Shown in pieces: positions 45,394 to 54,640 of a DNA stretch of 64,000 nucleotides. The position numbers and the translations under genes were made by a program. Location of the stretch: assembly GCA_016708725.1 (NCBI GenBank), contig JADJFE010000039.1, forward strand, positions 1 through 64,000, in the 5' to 3' direction. Within the stretch, counting starts at the first letter, position 1, and the number at the start of each line of letters is the position of its first letter. The notes under the pieces were generated by a model that was not told the DNA's origin, ran no database searches, and saw only the letters and a program-made list of their open reading frames with translations. Source of the DNA: Candidatus Aalborgicola bjergmarkensis. GTDB taxonomy: Bacteria; Pseudomonadota; Gammaproteobacteria; Burkholderiales; Burkholderiaceae_C.

Positions 45394-47103
45394 TCACGCC
45401 GGCGCCGCTTCTCCGTTCATCCAGGCCTTAATGATATTAGCAACTGCCGCAGGATTGTCGCGTGTCAATTTGCGTGCCTCCTCCAGTTGTTTTTCACTCT
45501 CCGATATTTTTGGCACCTCCAGAAGTGCCTGCGCCTCTTCTGCCGGGGCCTCCAACTGTGGCCTCTCAGGAACTTCCGACTCAAGGGCATCTACCTGGTT
45601 ACCTGTCAATAGACTTTCGGAGCTGATCGTTCCCACAGGGGTCGGGTTCAGGGACTTGATCGCCGGACGAATCAGACCGAGCACGACCAATAGGGCGAAT
45701 AGCAAGGTTCCAACCGGCCAGGCAAGGCTGCGAATCAACTCCTGTACTTCCGGTTGCCGCAGCAGCGGCACGGTAGTTGCATCAATTTTTTCTGGTGCAA
45801 ACGCTGCATTGAGCAGATTGACAGAATCTCCGCGCTCCTTACTGAATCCCACCGTTTCCCGCACCAAGGCGGTCATTTTCTCGATCTGGGCATCGCTCAA
45901 CGGTACGGTGCTGGTTTTTCCCTTGGCATCTGTGGCTGTTGCATGGTTGATGACGACGGCGGCATTGATACGTTTGATGACGCCGGTTGCCCCCTTGACC
46001 ACTTTGACCGTTTTATCCACCTCATAATTGATGATCGACTCACGCTTGCCGCCATTGGCCAGTGCACTTTGTCCCTGCCCATTGGCGGTCAGGGTTTGTG
46101 CCGGCCCGTTGATGGGTGCCGAAGCGGCAGAAACGGGCTGATTGCTCACCGCACCCGGCACGCCGGAGGGCAATGTCGGACCGCTTGCGCCAGCGCTTTC
46201 CATCATTTGCTGGCTACGCACTGTGCTGGCGTCCGGTGACTGGTTGGGTTTGTGCGATTCCGTGGTGGATTCGGTCTGCGAAAAATCCAGTTCTGCCGTC
46301 ACTTGTGCCTTGACATTCTGCTTGCCGACAACCGGCTCCAGAATGTCCAGAATCCGTCGGGTGTATTCCTGCTCTATCAGTCGCACGTATTGCAACTGCT
46401 CCGCATCGGAAGCCAGAAAACCGGAACCATCCGCTGGCGTGGACAACAATTTCCCGCTATCGTCCAGAACACTGACGGCTGCCGGGGTCATCTCGGGAAC
46501 GCTGGAGGAGACCAGATGCACGATTCCCGCAAGCTGCGTGCGACTGAGTACGTGACCGGAGTGCAGACTCAACAAAACGGATGCCGAGGGTTTTTGCTGT
46601 TCACGGAAAAAACCGTTCTGGTTCGGCAACGCCAGATGGACCCGCGCGTTTTGTACCGAAGACAAGGCTTGTATCGAGCGGGTCAACTCGCCTTCCAGGC
46701 CACGCTGGAATGTCAACCGCTCCTGAAACTGCGTCATGCCAAAGCGGTTGGTTTCCAGCAATTCAAAACCATTTACCGATCCCTTGGGCAGTCCCAGGGA
46801 AGCCATTTTCAGGCGTACATCGTGCACACGGTCTGCGGGCACCAGGATCGCCCCCCCCCCATCACTATGCTTATAGGGAATGTTCAGCGTGCCCAACTGG
46901 GCGATGACGGCGCCCCCGTCCTTGTCGGCCAGATTCGCGTACAACACGCGCCACTCGGTCTGGCGCCCCATGACCAACCCGATGATGCCAATGGCGACAA
47001 AAAGGACGACACCCAGAGCCAGACGCAATCGCACCCCCCGGTCCAGGTTGGCAAGACGCTGGCCGAGGGTGGGATTCAGGGGAATAGTGGCAACTTCAGA
47101 CAT
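45394..47103 (-). CDS. fliF: Flagellar MS-ring protein FliF
   Basis: A 569-residue protein that forms the membrane MS ring. It has two transmembrane helices (about 27-48 and near 450), with the YscJ/FliF domain NIPYKHSDGGGAILVPADRV and the FliG-binding C-terminus. The ATG at 47103 gives MSEVATIPLNPTLGQRL; an ATG 30 codons upstream lies in the promoter region. The codons for DGGGA contain ten consecutive G on the coding strand (46851-46860), a possible slippage site. It is the first gene of the operon that runs to fliR. Confidence 0.94.
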   Translation of the reverse strand: MSEVATIPLNPTLGQRLANLDRGVRLRLALGVVLFVAIGIIGLVMGRQTEWRVLYANLADKDGGAVIAQLGTLNIPYKHSDGGGAILVPADRVHDVRLKMASLGLPKGSVNGFELLETNRFGMTQFQERLTFQRGLEGELTRSIQALSSVQNARVHLALPNQNGFFREQQKPSASVLLSLHSGHVLSRTQLAGIVHLVSSSVPEMTPAAVSVLDDSGKLLSTPADGSGFLASDAEQLQYVRLIEQEYTRRILDILEPVVGKQNVKAQVTAELDFSQTESTTESHKPNQSPDASTVRSQQMMESAGASGPTLPSGVPGAVSNQPVSAASAPINGPAQTLTANGQGQSALANGGKRESIINYEVDKTVKVVKGATGVIKRINAAVVINHATATDAKGKTSTVPLSDAQIEKMTALVRETVGFSKERGDSVNLLNAAFAPEKIDATTVPLLRQPEVQELIRSLAWPVGTLLFALLVVLGLIRPAIKSLNPTPVGTISSESLLTGNQVDALESEVPERPQLEAPAEEAQALLEVPKISESEKQLEEARKLTRDNPAAVANIIKAWMNGEAAPA

Positions 47104-47286
47104 GGTGCTTTTCCAGTGCAATGGGGTGTGAATTGCCCCATGAGTAATTCTGATTATTTGCCCCACATGCCAAAACATTAGTGTAAATAACACTGGATTT
47201 ACGGGTCAATTCAAAATAATGCCCCACCCAGACGAGTAATACGATTACGCCACCCTAGTCTCAAAGGGATCACAGGGGGAGCACGC
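47104..47286. promoter_or_regulatory. Divergent fliF/fliE control region
   Basis: This 183-bp gap separates the fliF-R operon from fliE. It contains a perfect dyad AGTGT-AAATA-ACACT (47180-47194) and AT-rich stretches. The AAATA core in an inverted repeat is reminiscent of FlhDC binding sites of class II flagellar promoters, but only one half-site-like element is clear. No sigma-54 -24/-12 motif stands out. Confidence 0.4.
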
Positions 47287-47595
47287 ATGAATCTCAAACT
47301 CACACCTACATCCATACCAACCACGCTACGTCCCGGCGCCGGGGTGCGACCTGGTGCGCCGTCGGGCGTGGGCAGTGGTTTTCCTAGCGCCTTCAAAAAT
47401 GCCCTGACCGAAGTGAGCGCAGCCCAGAACAATGCCAGCCGACTACAGCGGGAAGTTCAGATGGAAAACCCCAAGGTCAGCCTGGAAGAAACCATGGTTG
47501 CCATTCAAAAGGCCCAGATCGGCTTTCAAGCCACCTTGCACGTCAGAAATCGCATGGTTCAGGCCTACACCGACATTATGAACATGCAGGTTTGA
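47287..47595 (+). CDS. fliE: Flagellar hook-basal body protein FliE
   Basis: A 102-residue rod protein that links the MS ring to the proximal rod and export gate. The C-terminal family signature (NPKVSLEETMVAIQKAQIGF, then RNRMVQAYTDIMNMQV) is complete. It diverges from fliF, a common arrangement. GGGGGAGCACGC precedes the ATG. Confidence 0.95.
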   Translation: MNLKLTPTSIPTTLRPGAGVRPGAPSGVGSGFPSAFKNALTEVSAAQNNASRLQREVQMENPKVSLEETMVAIQKAQIGFQATLHVRNRMVQAYTDIMNMQV

Positions 47596-47692
47596 TGCGC
47601 CATTTATGCCTACCTTGAAAGCTGAATGGCGTTGTTTTTGGAGTCGCGTTGCCTTGGTGGGGGCGCCTCTGCTGGCTATGCCTGAACTCGCA

Positions 47693-47743
47693 AATTAATA
47701 GCTGCTCCCGCACATTCCATAAGGGCTGTAGCCAGATTTATCC
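47693..47743 (+). repeat. Paired REP-like repeat, left arm (pair 2)
   Basis: Reads TTAATAGCTGCTCCCGCAC, then CCATAAGGGCTGTAGCC and AGATTTATCC. Its inverse partner is at 47830-47878, about 86 bp away. The pair lies between fliE and the exported protein gene at 48003. Confidence 0.7.
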
Positions 47744-47829
47744 ATTATTTACGCCCTCATTCCCACCCCTTGCGCCCCGCCAGGTGGCCAGACGGCTGGT
47801 TTATAGTGAAATTAGTGAAGTTTCTTGGT

Positions 47830-47878
47830 GCCAATCTGCCTGTAAGGCTTATAGAACGTGCGGGTACAGCTATTGAAA
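47830..47878 (-). repeat. Paired REP-like repeat, right arm (pair 2)
   Basis: Reads GCCAATCTGCCTGTAAGGC, then TTATAGAACGTGCGGG and TACAGCTATTGAAA, the inverse of the arm at 47693. Confidence 0.65.
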
Positions 47879-48002
47879 CAGGAGAATCATGGCTTTGGAG
47901 GGATGCGCCAAAAAATCCCACCCGCACGAAAAATTTCTTCGGCGCACAGGCTATAGTGCAGGCGGCGAATGTGTCCACGTAACTTACCCAGTAGGACTTC
48001 CT

Positions 48003-48860
48003 ATGGCCCGCACCCAAGTATTGTGGTTATTGTCTGCTTGCATATTCTTCGTCCCTGGCGCACAAGCGTCAGTGGGCGAATTGGCAAAAGAGTTCCACGA
48101 AGAACTCAACGCAGTGGATCGGCAAACCGTGCCGGATCAAGCTGCCCGTCTACTTCTTCAGGTACAGCCGCAGTATCGTTCCAAGGAGTTGCAAATCAAG
48201 GGCATGTACCGCGACATCCTGGAGTCGAAGGAATACGAAAGCCTGCGGGTCGATTACTTCGCGAAGGCATTCAGCGAGCAACAATTGCAAGAACTTGTGG
48301 TGCTGGCAAAAAACCCTGTATTCAAACTGTATCAAGCGAAAATGGGTGAACTGACCCAGTTCTCGGGAACTGCGCTGATGCAACTTGTCCAGGGCAGGAT
48401 GTCGCAGTTGAATTCGCCAACATTAAAGCCGGAAAGTGCAGTCCAGAGCAATGATCGTAAAACTTTTTACAGCGAAGACTATGGCAACTTCTTTATTAAC
48501 ACGTGGATGTATCTTGACAAGGAAAATGAACGTATCTTTCGGGTGAGTTTTTCAGTAGACAAGCCTCGCGGCTCCGAAACCTCGTATTTTTTGTATTGCG
48601 CCATGCGCAAGTTCGCGCTCACAAATGGATTTGACGGATGGGTACTAAACCCTGACGAGGAGAGCGATGGTCGGCGTGGGAGAGTTGGTTTCTTCAGGAA
48701 AGGTGAGGAGGTTGTGAAAGTCCTGGGGGATCGTTTCGCCAAGAGCGAGTCGGTGGATGCCAAGAATCAATCCATGTTCTCCTTTTGTACCGATGCAGGA
48801 AATCAGGCCAAAGCGCAAAACAGCCCACATTCTGACCCCGCAGTGCAACGCCGCCCCTGA
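48003..48860 (+). CDS. Exported protein with DUF2059-like segment
   Basis: A 285-residue protein with a signal peptide (MARTQVLWLLSACIFFVPGA, cleavage near QAS). Residues about 70-130 resemble the DUF2059 pattern: FSEQQLQELVVLAKNPVFKL, then KMGELTQFSGTALMQLVQ. The remainder is unrecognised and no catalytic motif is seen. The ATG was chosen because it starts the signal peptide; upstream in-frame sequence lies in the repeat pair. It probably acts in the periplasm. The second exported gene follows 28 bp later, so the two may be cotranscribed. Confidence 0.7.
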   Translation: MARTQVLWLLSACIFFVPGAQASVGELAKEFHEELNAVDRQTVPDQAARLLLQVQPQYRSKELQIKGMYRDILESKEYESLRVDYFAKAFSEQQLQELVVLAKNPVFKLYQAKMGELTQFSGTALMQLVQGRMSQLNSPTLKPESAVQSNDRKTFYSEDYGNFFINTWMYLDKENERIFRVSFSVDKPRGSETSYFLYCAMRKFALTNGFDGWVLNPDEESDGRRGRVGFFRKGEEVVKVLGDRFAKSESVDAKNQSMFSFCTDAGNQAKAQNSPHSDPAVQRRP

Positions 48861-48888
48861 CCCTGGATGTCATACCCTTGGAACTCCC

Positions 48889-49470
48889 ATGAAATTGTTC
48901 CGTATCTTTTTATCTCTCCTGCTCGCTTTGCCAGGCGCGTGCCTTGCCGAGCTGGCGAACGAAAACCTGTTGCAGAACATGCCGGATGGTTACAAGGTGG
49001 ATTTCCAAACCAGACAAGGGAACATGCTTCTGAAAGAAATGGTTCCCCGTGCGCAAACGGTCAAGAACTGGACGGAGATGCTCACCACCCAGATATTTCT
49101 GAGCATGAAGAATGCGACGCCGGAGCAATTCCAGACCCGGATGGAAAAGAGCTGGTTGGTGGCGTGCAAGGATGGCGGCGTTGCGTCTGTTACCAAGGGA
49201 GAGGAAAACGGTTATGCCTTTTCCATATGGCTCCAGACCTGTCCCCTCAACCAATCGACAGGCAAGCCGGAAGTGACATTCTTCAAGGCAATCAAGGGAA
49301 ATGACAGTTTTTACCTTGTCCAAAAAGCTTTCAAGTTTGATCTAGGCTGTCCAAAAATGCTTCAAAATAACCAATTTCTTTCCCCCAAGAAATGGCCCTA
49401 CTTGCCCGAACAAGAAAACGTCGTTCTTCGTTTTATGATCTCTCGTATTGTTACTGGAACATCATCATGA
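48889..49470 (+). CDS. Small exported protein of unknown function
   Basis: A 193-residue protein with a signal peptide ending LALPGACLAE. The mature part contains three cysteines (SWLVACKDGG, WLQTCPLNQS, DLGCPKM). I do not recognise the family. Its stop codon overlaps, as ATGA, the ATG of a broken transposase gene, which either marks the insertion boundary of that element or means that the native end has been replaced. Function is unknown. Confidence 0.65.
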   Translation: MKLFRIFLSLLLALPGACLAELANENLLQNMPDGYKVDFQTRQGNMLLKEMVPRAQTVKNWTEMLTTQIFLSMKNATPEQFQTRMEKSWLVACKDGGVASVTKGEENGYAFSIWLQTCPLNQSTGKPEVTFFKAIKGNDSFYLVQKAFKFDLGCPKMLQNNQFLSPKKWPYLPEQENVVLRFMISRIVTGTSS

Positions 49471-52300
49471 GTGAAAAGTCAAAGCTGCACAAGAGTCGAG
49501 AGGTTTGGAAAAAAAGCGATTGATCGTGCCACCAAAGTGCGTGCGATTCGTAAAGAAATCCGGCGACTAAAAAAAGAACGAGATAAATTTAAAGGGGAGG
49601 CCAAGGCAGCCAAAGCTGAATTGGCGAAACAAGGCAAGCAAGCAGTAGCGTGCATCCAAAACAAAGTGGATGTTGTTTTCCTTGTTTTGTGCTTGTTCCT
49701 CTCAGCACGAATCGGATTCCGTGCAATTGCAAGAGTGTTGGCCGTGCTTGCCCCCTACCTTGGTCTGCTGAAGACACCTTGTCCACAAACGGTCAGCAAC
49801 TATGTATCCCGTCTATCCATCGCAAAAATGCAAACGTTCGTCCAATCCTTGGCAACGCTGCTGGGGGTGCAATGCAAACGGTTTGGCTTATTGATATCAG
49901 CATAGGACTGGGCTCGGGGAAGATACTCAGCGTACTGGCATTGAATCTCAGGCACCATGAACAAAATGAGTATGCGCCAGGATTGGCGGATGTTCAGTGT
50001 GTCGCCACCGCTGTTGAGGAATCCTGGAATGGCGAAACGATTGCCGAATTTTTACGCAAAGTATTTGCCAAAGTGGGATTTTTTCCGCTGCTTTCCTCAA
50101 AGACGGCGGAACCGATCTTGAAAAGGCCATCCGCTTGTTGAATGAACAAGGGACATCCCTTGAGTGCATCGACGATCTCTCCCATATGGTTGCCAATCTT
50201 TTCAAGCACGAATATGCAGAGGGATCCGTTGTTTAACACCTTCATCACAGCCTGCGGCCAAGTGTCCAAGAAACTCAAACAGACGATCTTGGCGGCGCCA
50301 AAAAAAGACCACCTGTCTCACAAAAGTGACCCACCGGTTGCGCGGCTGTTTGTAACTTGATAGCCTGCAGGAAGCAGAATCGGCGATCTTGGCTCGACCA
50401 ATGTGCGTGAAGAAGCGACTTCAGTTCATTGAAGAAGCAACCCGTTTGAAGATGAAATTGTCGCAGCGGGTTTAGGTCGACGATGAGCATGATCACCTTC
50501 CGTGATGCTATTCCTGTCTGAATTGATCAGTTGCGTGATGGATTGATTGCTGCATCCATCACGTTGTTGATCAAATCGAGCCTCTGCGTTGTTGGCAGAA
50601 TACCCGTTTTGATACTTGGTGAACCGGTGTAGGTGGAACTGAGAGTCAAGACAAATTTTCAGTTAATTTAGCTGTTCTCGTTTTGCGTATGCAACTGGAT
50701 GGCGTTGCCCGGGTTTTTGTCTTGGTATTGGTCTTCATGGTTTTATTTTCAAATGGCTTTGGCGGGGGTCGGCGTGGGCCGTGGGAGTGGGTGGGGCGTG
50801 GGTTGTGGTCAAGCTGGGCGTTTGCGCTTGTCCATATCCAGATACTATCCCAGAGATTGCAGGCGGTGGTGAGACGGTTTTACTTTGCCTGGGGCTCGCG
50901 GACTGGTTGAGCTCTGGGTGCTGGCGGTGCGCTGGTGCGCAAAGATGCACCTTCAATGCGGATGGTGCTGCAGCCGATCAAGCAAGGCATCGACCATCGC
51001 CTCGGTGTCAATATTTCGACCAACTTTGCTCAACAGAAGCTGACCCACCGACTGCACAGTTGTTTGATTCGCGAATAGCATGTGTTCGAAAATGGAATAC
51101 TCTTATAAATCAACGGGTTGCGTGTTGGCGCGCGCCAACGAGTCCTGATCGGCAACAATTTCTAGTTGCTTGCAAACACTACGAGGTCGGCGATTTCGAA
51201 AAGAGGGTCGTTATGGCTCAAAATTTGTTTGCATGCTGGAACCTTTAGATGATACATTCTCAACCGTAAATCTTTCGTTCGTCACTCTTTTTCCTTTCTT
51301 GTTTTCTATTGGCGGGATCACCTGTTTATTCAGCGACACGGTATCAATTGTCGGCGGGGGTGGGGGTTTTGGTAGTCATTGACCTGGTTGTCTTGTCTTT
51401 GCTTCCTTTTTAAGGGTGTCGCAGGCAGGGTGGCGTAGGCATCTGTCGGGGCGGGGGCAGTCCGCGGGCTGTTATCTTGTCCGTGGGCGGTGGTTTGTCC
51501 CGGCGGACGGGCATACTACATAGCCGCAGCCAAAGTCAGTGGGTCAATTCCAGTGAGCAGAGGTGGGTCAGTTTCCGTGAGCGCCAAAGTCTTGGCATGC
51601 CTTGCACCTCCGAAGGTCTCGACCAAAGCCCGCTTTATGAACTTGCACCGTTTGGTCGAATGGGCGGACAAACTGCTCAAACATGTGCCGCAAAACCAGG
51701 CTGAAGACGCACCGATGTTAGCGAAATTAAGAGCAAGCTTGGATCAATTGCCCGAGTGTGAGCCGTTTATCAAACGATTCCTTCGCGATGCAAAGTCGAT
51801 GCTGGCATGTCAAAAAATCCTCAAACAAGAGGGGGGTTGAACCTTGCAACCTAGCGCAATGTCGAAGTTGATTGAGGTCATGCCCGCATCCTCTTCGATA
51901 CGAATCGGTTTTACTGATTGGGCAAAGTCACAGTTGGAAATTGCCAATAGGCTGGGGTTGAATCAAACGGGTTTGCCCATCAGCACCGATGTCCTTGAAT
52001 CACTGTTTGGTGTAGGCAAGCGACTGGGAATGGGGCAAGTGAAGGATGCTGATCGAATCGCTTTTCACCTACCAGCACTTGCGGAACATTGACGAAACAG
52101 GATGCGCAAGATGTTGTTGATATCACGGTTGCGAAACAAAAGAGGTGATCGGATGTGTAGATTCGTTGAGCAAACAACGTCGAGATGTATTGCCAAATCC
52201 AGGGAGTTTGGAAACCTTAGGGAACAATCCTGGACGACGCCACCTTGTCCTCATCCCGGATACTGAATCTTGGTCAGAACCTCCCGCCCAATCTATATCT
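49467..52300 (+). pseudogene. Broken transposase gene, interrupted by an IS21-like insertion
   Basis: Pieces in several frames read as one transposase of about 510 residues: MSEKSKLHKSREVW, KVRAIRKEIRRLKKERDKF, RIGFRAIARVLAVLAPYLGL, VWLIDISIGLGSGKILSVLA, DDLSHMVANLFKHEYAE, then after the insertion RFMNLHRLVEWADKLLKH, GLPISTDVLESLFGVGKRLG and LSKQRRDVLPNPGSLETLG. Frame changes fall at an A7 run (49509-49515), G5 (49863-49867), T6 (50079-50084), GGG (50221-50223) and G6 (51831-51836). An IS21-like element at 50294-51589 splits the gene and a second copy begins at 52306. I cannot assign an IS family to the host transposase. It is non-functional as written. Confidence 0.7.
50294..51589. mobile_element. 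IS21-like deletion derivative, copy 1
   Basis: This 1.3-kb insert is bounded by the duplication TCTTGGC (50287-50293 and 51590-51596) inside the transposase gene. Its termini carry inverted GGCGC ends and repeated TGACCCACC / GGTGGGTCA motifs, the multiple-repeat end structure of IS21 elements. On the minus strand near 50958-51025 it encodes VGRNIDTEAMVDALLDRLQH, resembling the C-terminus of IstB; on the plus strand near 50410 there is KKRLQFIEEATRLKMKL in a broken frame. Full IS21 elements are about 2-2.5 kb, so most of istA/istB is missing. No intact gene is present. Confidence 0.6.
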
Positions 52301-52305
52301 GTAAG

Positions 52306-53199
52306 CTTCGGCGCTCAAAATAAATGACCCACCTGTGCTCACAGAAAGCTGACCCACCGGTTGCGCGGCTGTTTGTAACTTGATAGCCTGCAGGAAGCAG
52401 AATCGGGATCATTGGCTGACCAATGTGCGTGAGAAGCGACTTCAGTTCATTGAAGAAGCAACCGTTTGAAGATGAAATTCGTTACGCAGCAGGTTTCCGT
52501 CGCGTGAGCATGATCCGTGATGCTATTTGTCTGAATTTCGTTGCGTGATGGTTGTTGCTGCATCATCCGTTGTTGATCAATCGGCCTCGGTTGTTGGCAG
52601 ATCCGTTTTTGGTGGTAAGGTGGACTGAGAGTCAGCAATTTTTCGTTTTTGCTGTCGTTGCGTGCGGCGTTGCCGGTTTTTGTCTTGGTTTGGTCTCGGT
52701 TTTTTTTCATGGCGGCGGCGTCGGTGGTGGGGGGTGGGTGGGGGGGGGGGTGGCGCTGGGCGTTTTGCCTTTCGCTGGGCGGTGGTGGCGGCTTGCCGGG
52801 GCCGCGGGGTGGCGCGGCGGGGCGCGCGGGGGTGCGCGGCGCGGGGCGGTGCCCGTTGTTTGTTCGGCGTGGAAGGGTTGCTGGCGCGCGCCGACTATGC
52901 GCGGGCGGCTTTCGTAAAAGGCGTGGCAAATGTTGTCGGTCATTCTCTACTTTCGTCGCCCTTTTGGCGGGTGTTTTGGCGGTCTGGGCGGGGGGTGGGG
53001 GTGGGGTGGTCATTGACTCTTGGGTTGTCTTGCTTTGACTTCCCTTTTAAAAGTGTTGGGCAGCGCGCGCGTCGGCCGTAGGCATCTGTCGGGGGGGGGG
53101 CCCGGGGCTGTGTCTTGTCGTGGGGGGTGGGTTTGTCCGGCGGGGGTGCACCGACGGGGCTCCAGGAGCAGGGTGGGTCAGTTTCCGTGAGCGCCAAAG
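52306..53199. mobile_element. IS21-like deletion derivative, copy 2
   Basis: A shorter relative of the element at 50294, bounded by GTAAG (52301-52305 and 53200-53204). The ends are CTTCGGCGCTCA and, inverted, CTTTGGCGCTCA, each next to TGACCCACC motifs. The interior aligns along its length with copy 1 but differs by very many small deletions and contains extreme G/C-only stretches (about 52727-52860). No reading frame is maintained; the proline- or glycine-rich frames here are low-complexity artefacts. Part of the difference may be sequencing error. Confidence 0.6.
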
Positions 53200-53204
53200 G
53201 TAAG

Positions 53205-54092
53205 CGATTTGCCGCCATCAGCGCAAAGTTTCCCAATGCACCGTTAAGCGATTTCGGTACATTTTGTTTTCGTCGTTGAAGAAATTATTTGACGCACTTC
53301 CCTGGCGGAGGGTGGTTACAGGGGCCAAAAGTTGGGGAAAAACTTAGGGTAAGTTTGGACGAATCAAGTTTGATCCCTCCAAAGAGCAGGTTGTCCAATG
53401 GATGCAGCATTTGGTTCGGTCTGGTGACACCGACTCGCTGATCGCCATGTCCCGGAAAAAGGGCATAGGCATAAGGGGGGATCACATCAGGAGAAGAAAA
53501 ATGCCGTTCATTGGTCTTGGCCTTATGCTGTTGCGCTGTTTTTGCGCTGTGATTCACCGGTCAGCAGATGTATTGGCTCATCATTCGTTCTCGTTCGTTG
53601 CTGGGCAGCATTGTCACTTTCGGGGTATAGGATTAGGCTGGGCGGGGGGGAAAGTTGCTGCGGTGCGATCACCGACCAGGGAGCTGCGTGAAGACGGGCT
53701 GCATTCATACGTCACACGCAACAGCGCTTGGCTTTGGCGTTGGAGGCGGGTCGCAGAGGAAGCGGCAGATACGGATGTCAAAGGCCCGTTTGCGACCTGA
53801 ACAGGTGCGCCACGGGCCTTTGCAGAGGCGGGCGCCTGTGTCCGCTCACGCACCTGGGATATCCGGCAGCCGACCCAATTAGCGAATCACGTTCATGCAC
53901 TGGCCGCAGCGGGCCGCAGTCAGGACGCGAAGTCCGAATTTGGCCGCAGAGACCGTTTTGGCCTAGTCCTGCCGAGATGCACAAAAAGCACCCTCACAGC
54001 CATGAAGAACGGACGCACGCGCGAACTCAATATGCCCCTTGTCGGCGTTTGGCTGCGGCAAGCGATGTAGCCAGGAATCGTTCCTGACCCCA
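53205..54092. other. Intergenic stretch with no recognisable gene
   Basis: About 0.9 kb between the second IS-like copy and the repeats upstream of rpoD. Several short open frames exist on both strands, but none has family wording, a good ribosome site or codon use like the neighbours. The first part may be debris of the host transposon. I can assign no function. Confidence 0.5.
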
Positions 54093-54096
54093 TGGT

Positions 54097-54138
54097 CGGC
54101 CTGCAAGACTTATGGAACGAGTGGGTGAATCTATCGAA
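54097..54138 (-). repeat. REP-like repeat, inverse orientation
   Basis: Reads GGCCTGCAAGACTTATGGAA, then CGAGTGGGTGAATCTATCG. It abuts a direct-orientation copy at 54139. Confidence 0.55.
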
Positions 54139-54178
54139 TTAATAGCTGCCACCGCTTGCTACGTATGCCTTTCAGCCT
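54139..54178 (+). repeat. Paired REP-like repeat, left arm (pair 3)
   Basis: Reads TTAATAGCTGCCACCGCTTG, then CTACGTATGCCTTTCAGCC. Its inverse partner is at 54279, about 100 bp away. Confidence 0.6.
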
Positions 54179-54278
54179 GTTATTCCTGTTTTTTCTTGTC
54201 CCGCAAGCCGCTTGTGCGCGGCGGATGCGGTCAACAAGGAGGTGGATACCTCTAGAAAAGGCCGAAATACTGAGCAAA

Positions 54279-54326
54279 CCTGTCTACACCCCTTATGGAA
54301 TGAGCGGAGACAGCTATTAAAAAAGT
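54279..54326 (-). repeat. Paired REP-like repeat, right arm (pair 3)
   Basis: Reads CCTGTCTACACCCCTTATGG, then AATGAGCGGAGACAGCTATT, the inverse of the arm at 54139. The stretch from here to the rpoD start (54327-54640) holds no gene that I can support and should contain the rpoD promoter. Confidence 0.6.
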
Positions 54327-54640
54327 AGTATTTCTGATGGATGCCAGAACCCCCGTCATAATCGGGGTGATTCGTTATTGCTAGAATCGTGGGTTTTTCG
54401 GCAAGAGCGACAGCAGCACCTCCGGCACCAGGCCAAACGTTGACAGGTTCACAACCGGCCACCTTACCGCAAGGACTGCATCCCAAATGTTCGCCCTCAC
54501 ATCTTGCCCTGGGGAAGTTACTGCGAAGGTAATTCCCTGTCATGCCGGTTATGTCCGCCACGCGAGCACACAGGTAAACGCAGCGACGTAACACAAAGGC
54601 CCACCCTGTTCGCAGGTTGTTATTGCACTGAGGGAGTTCC

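Noticed and set aside
52447..53081. Proline-rich (minus) and glycine/arginine-rich (plus) frames in the G-rich tract
   Set aside because: These are low-complexity translations of homopolymer-rich DNA inside a degraded IS-like copy.
54165..54320. Signal-peptide-like frame starting MPFSLLFLFFLVPQAACARR
   Set aside because: Its ATG lies inside a REP-like arm and the frame ends in the opposite arm, so the hydrophobic start is probably chance.
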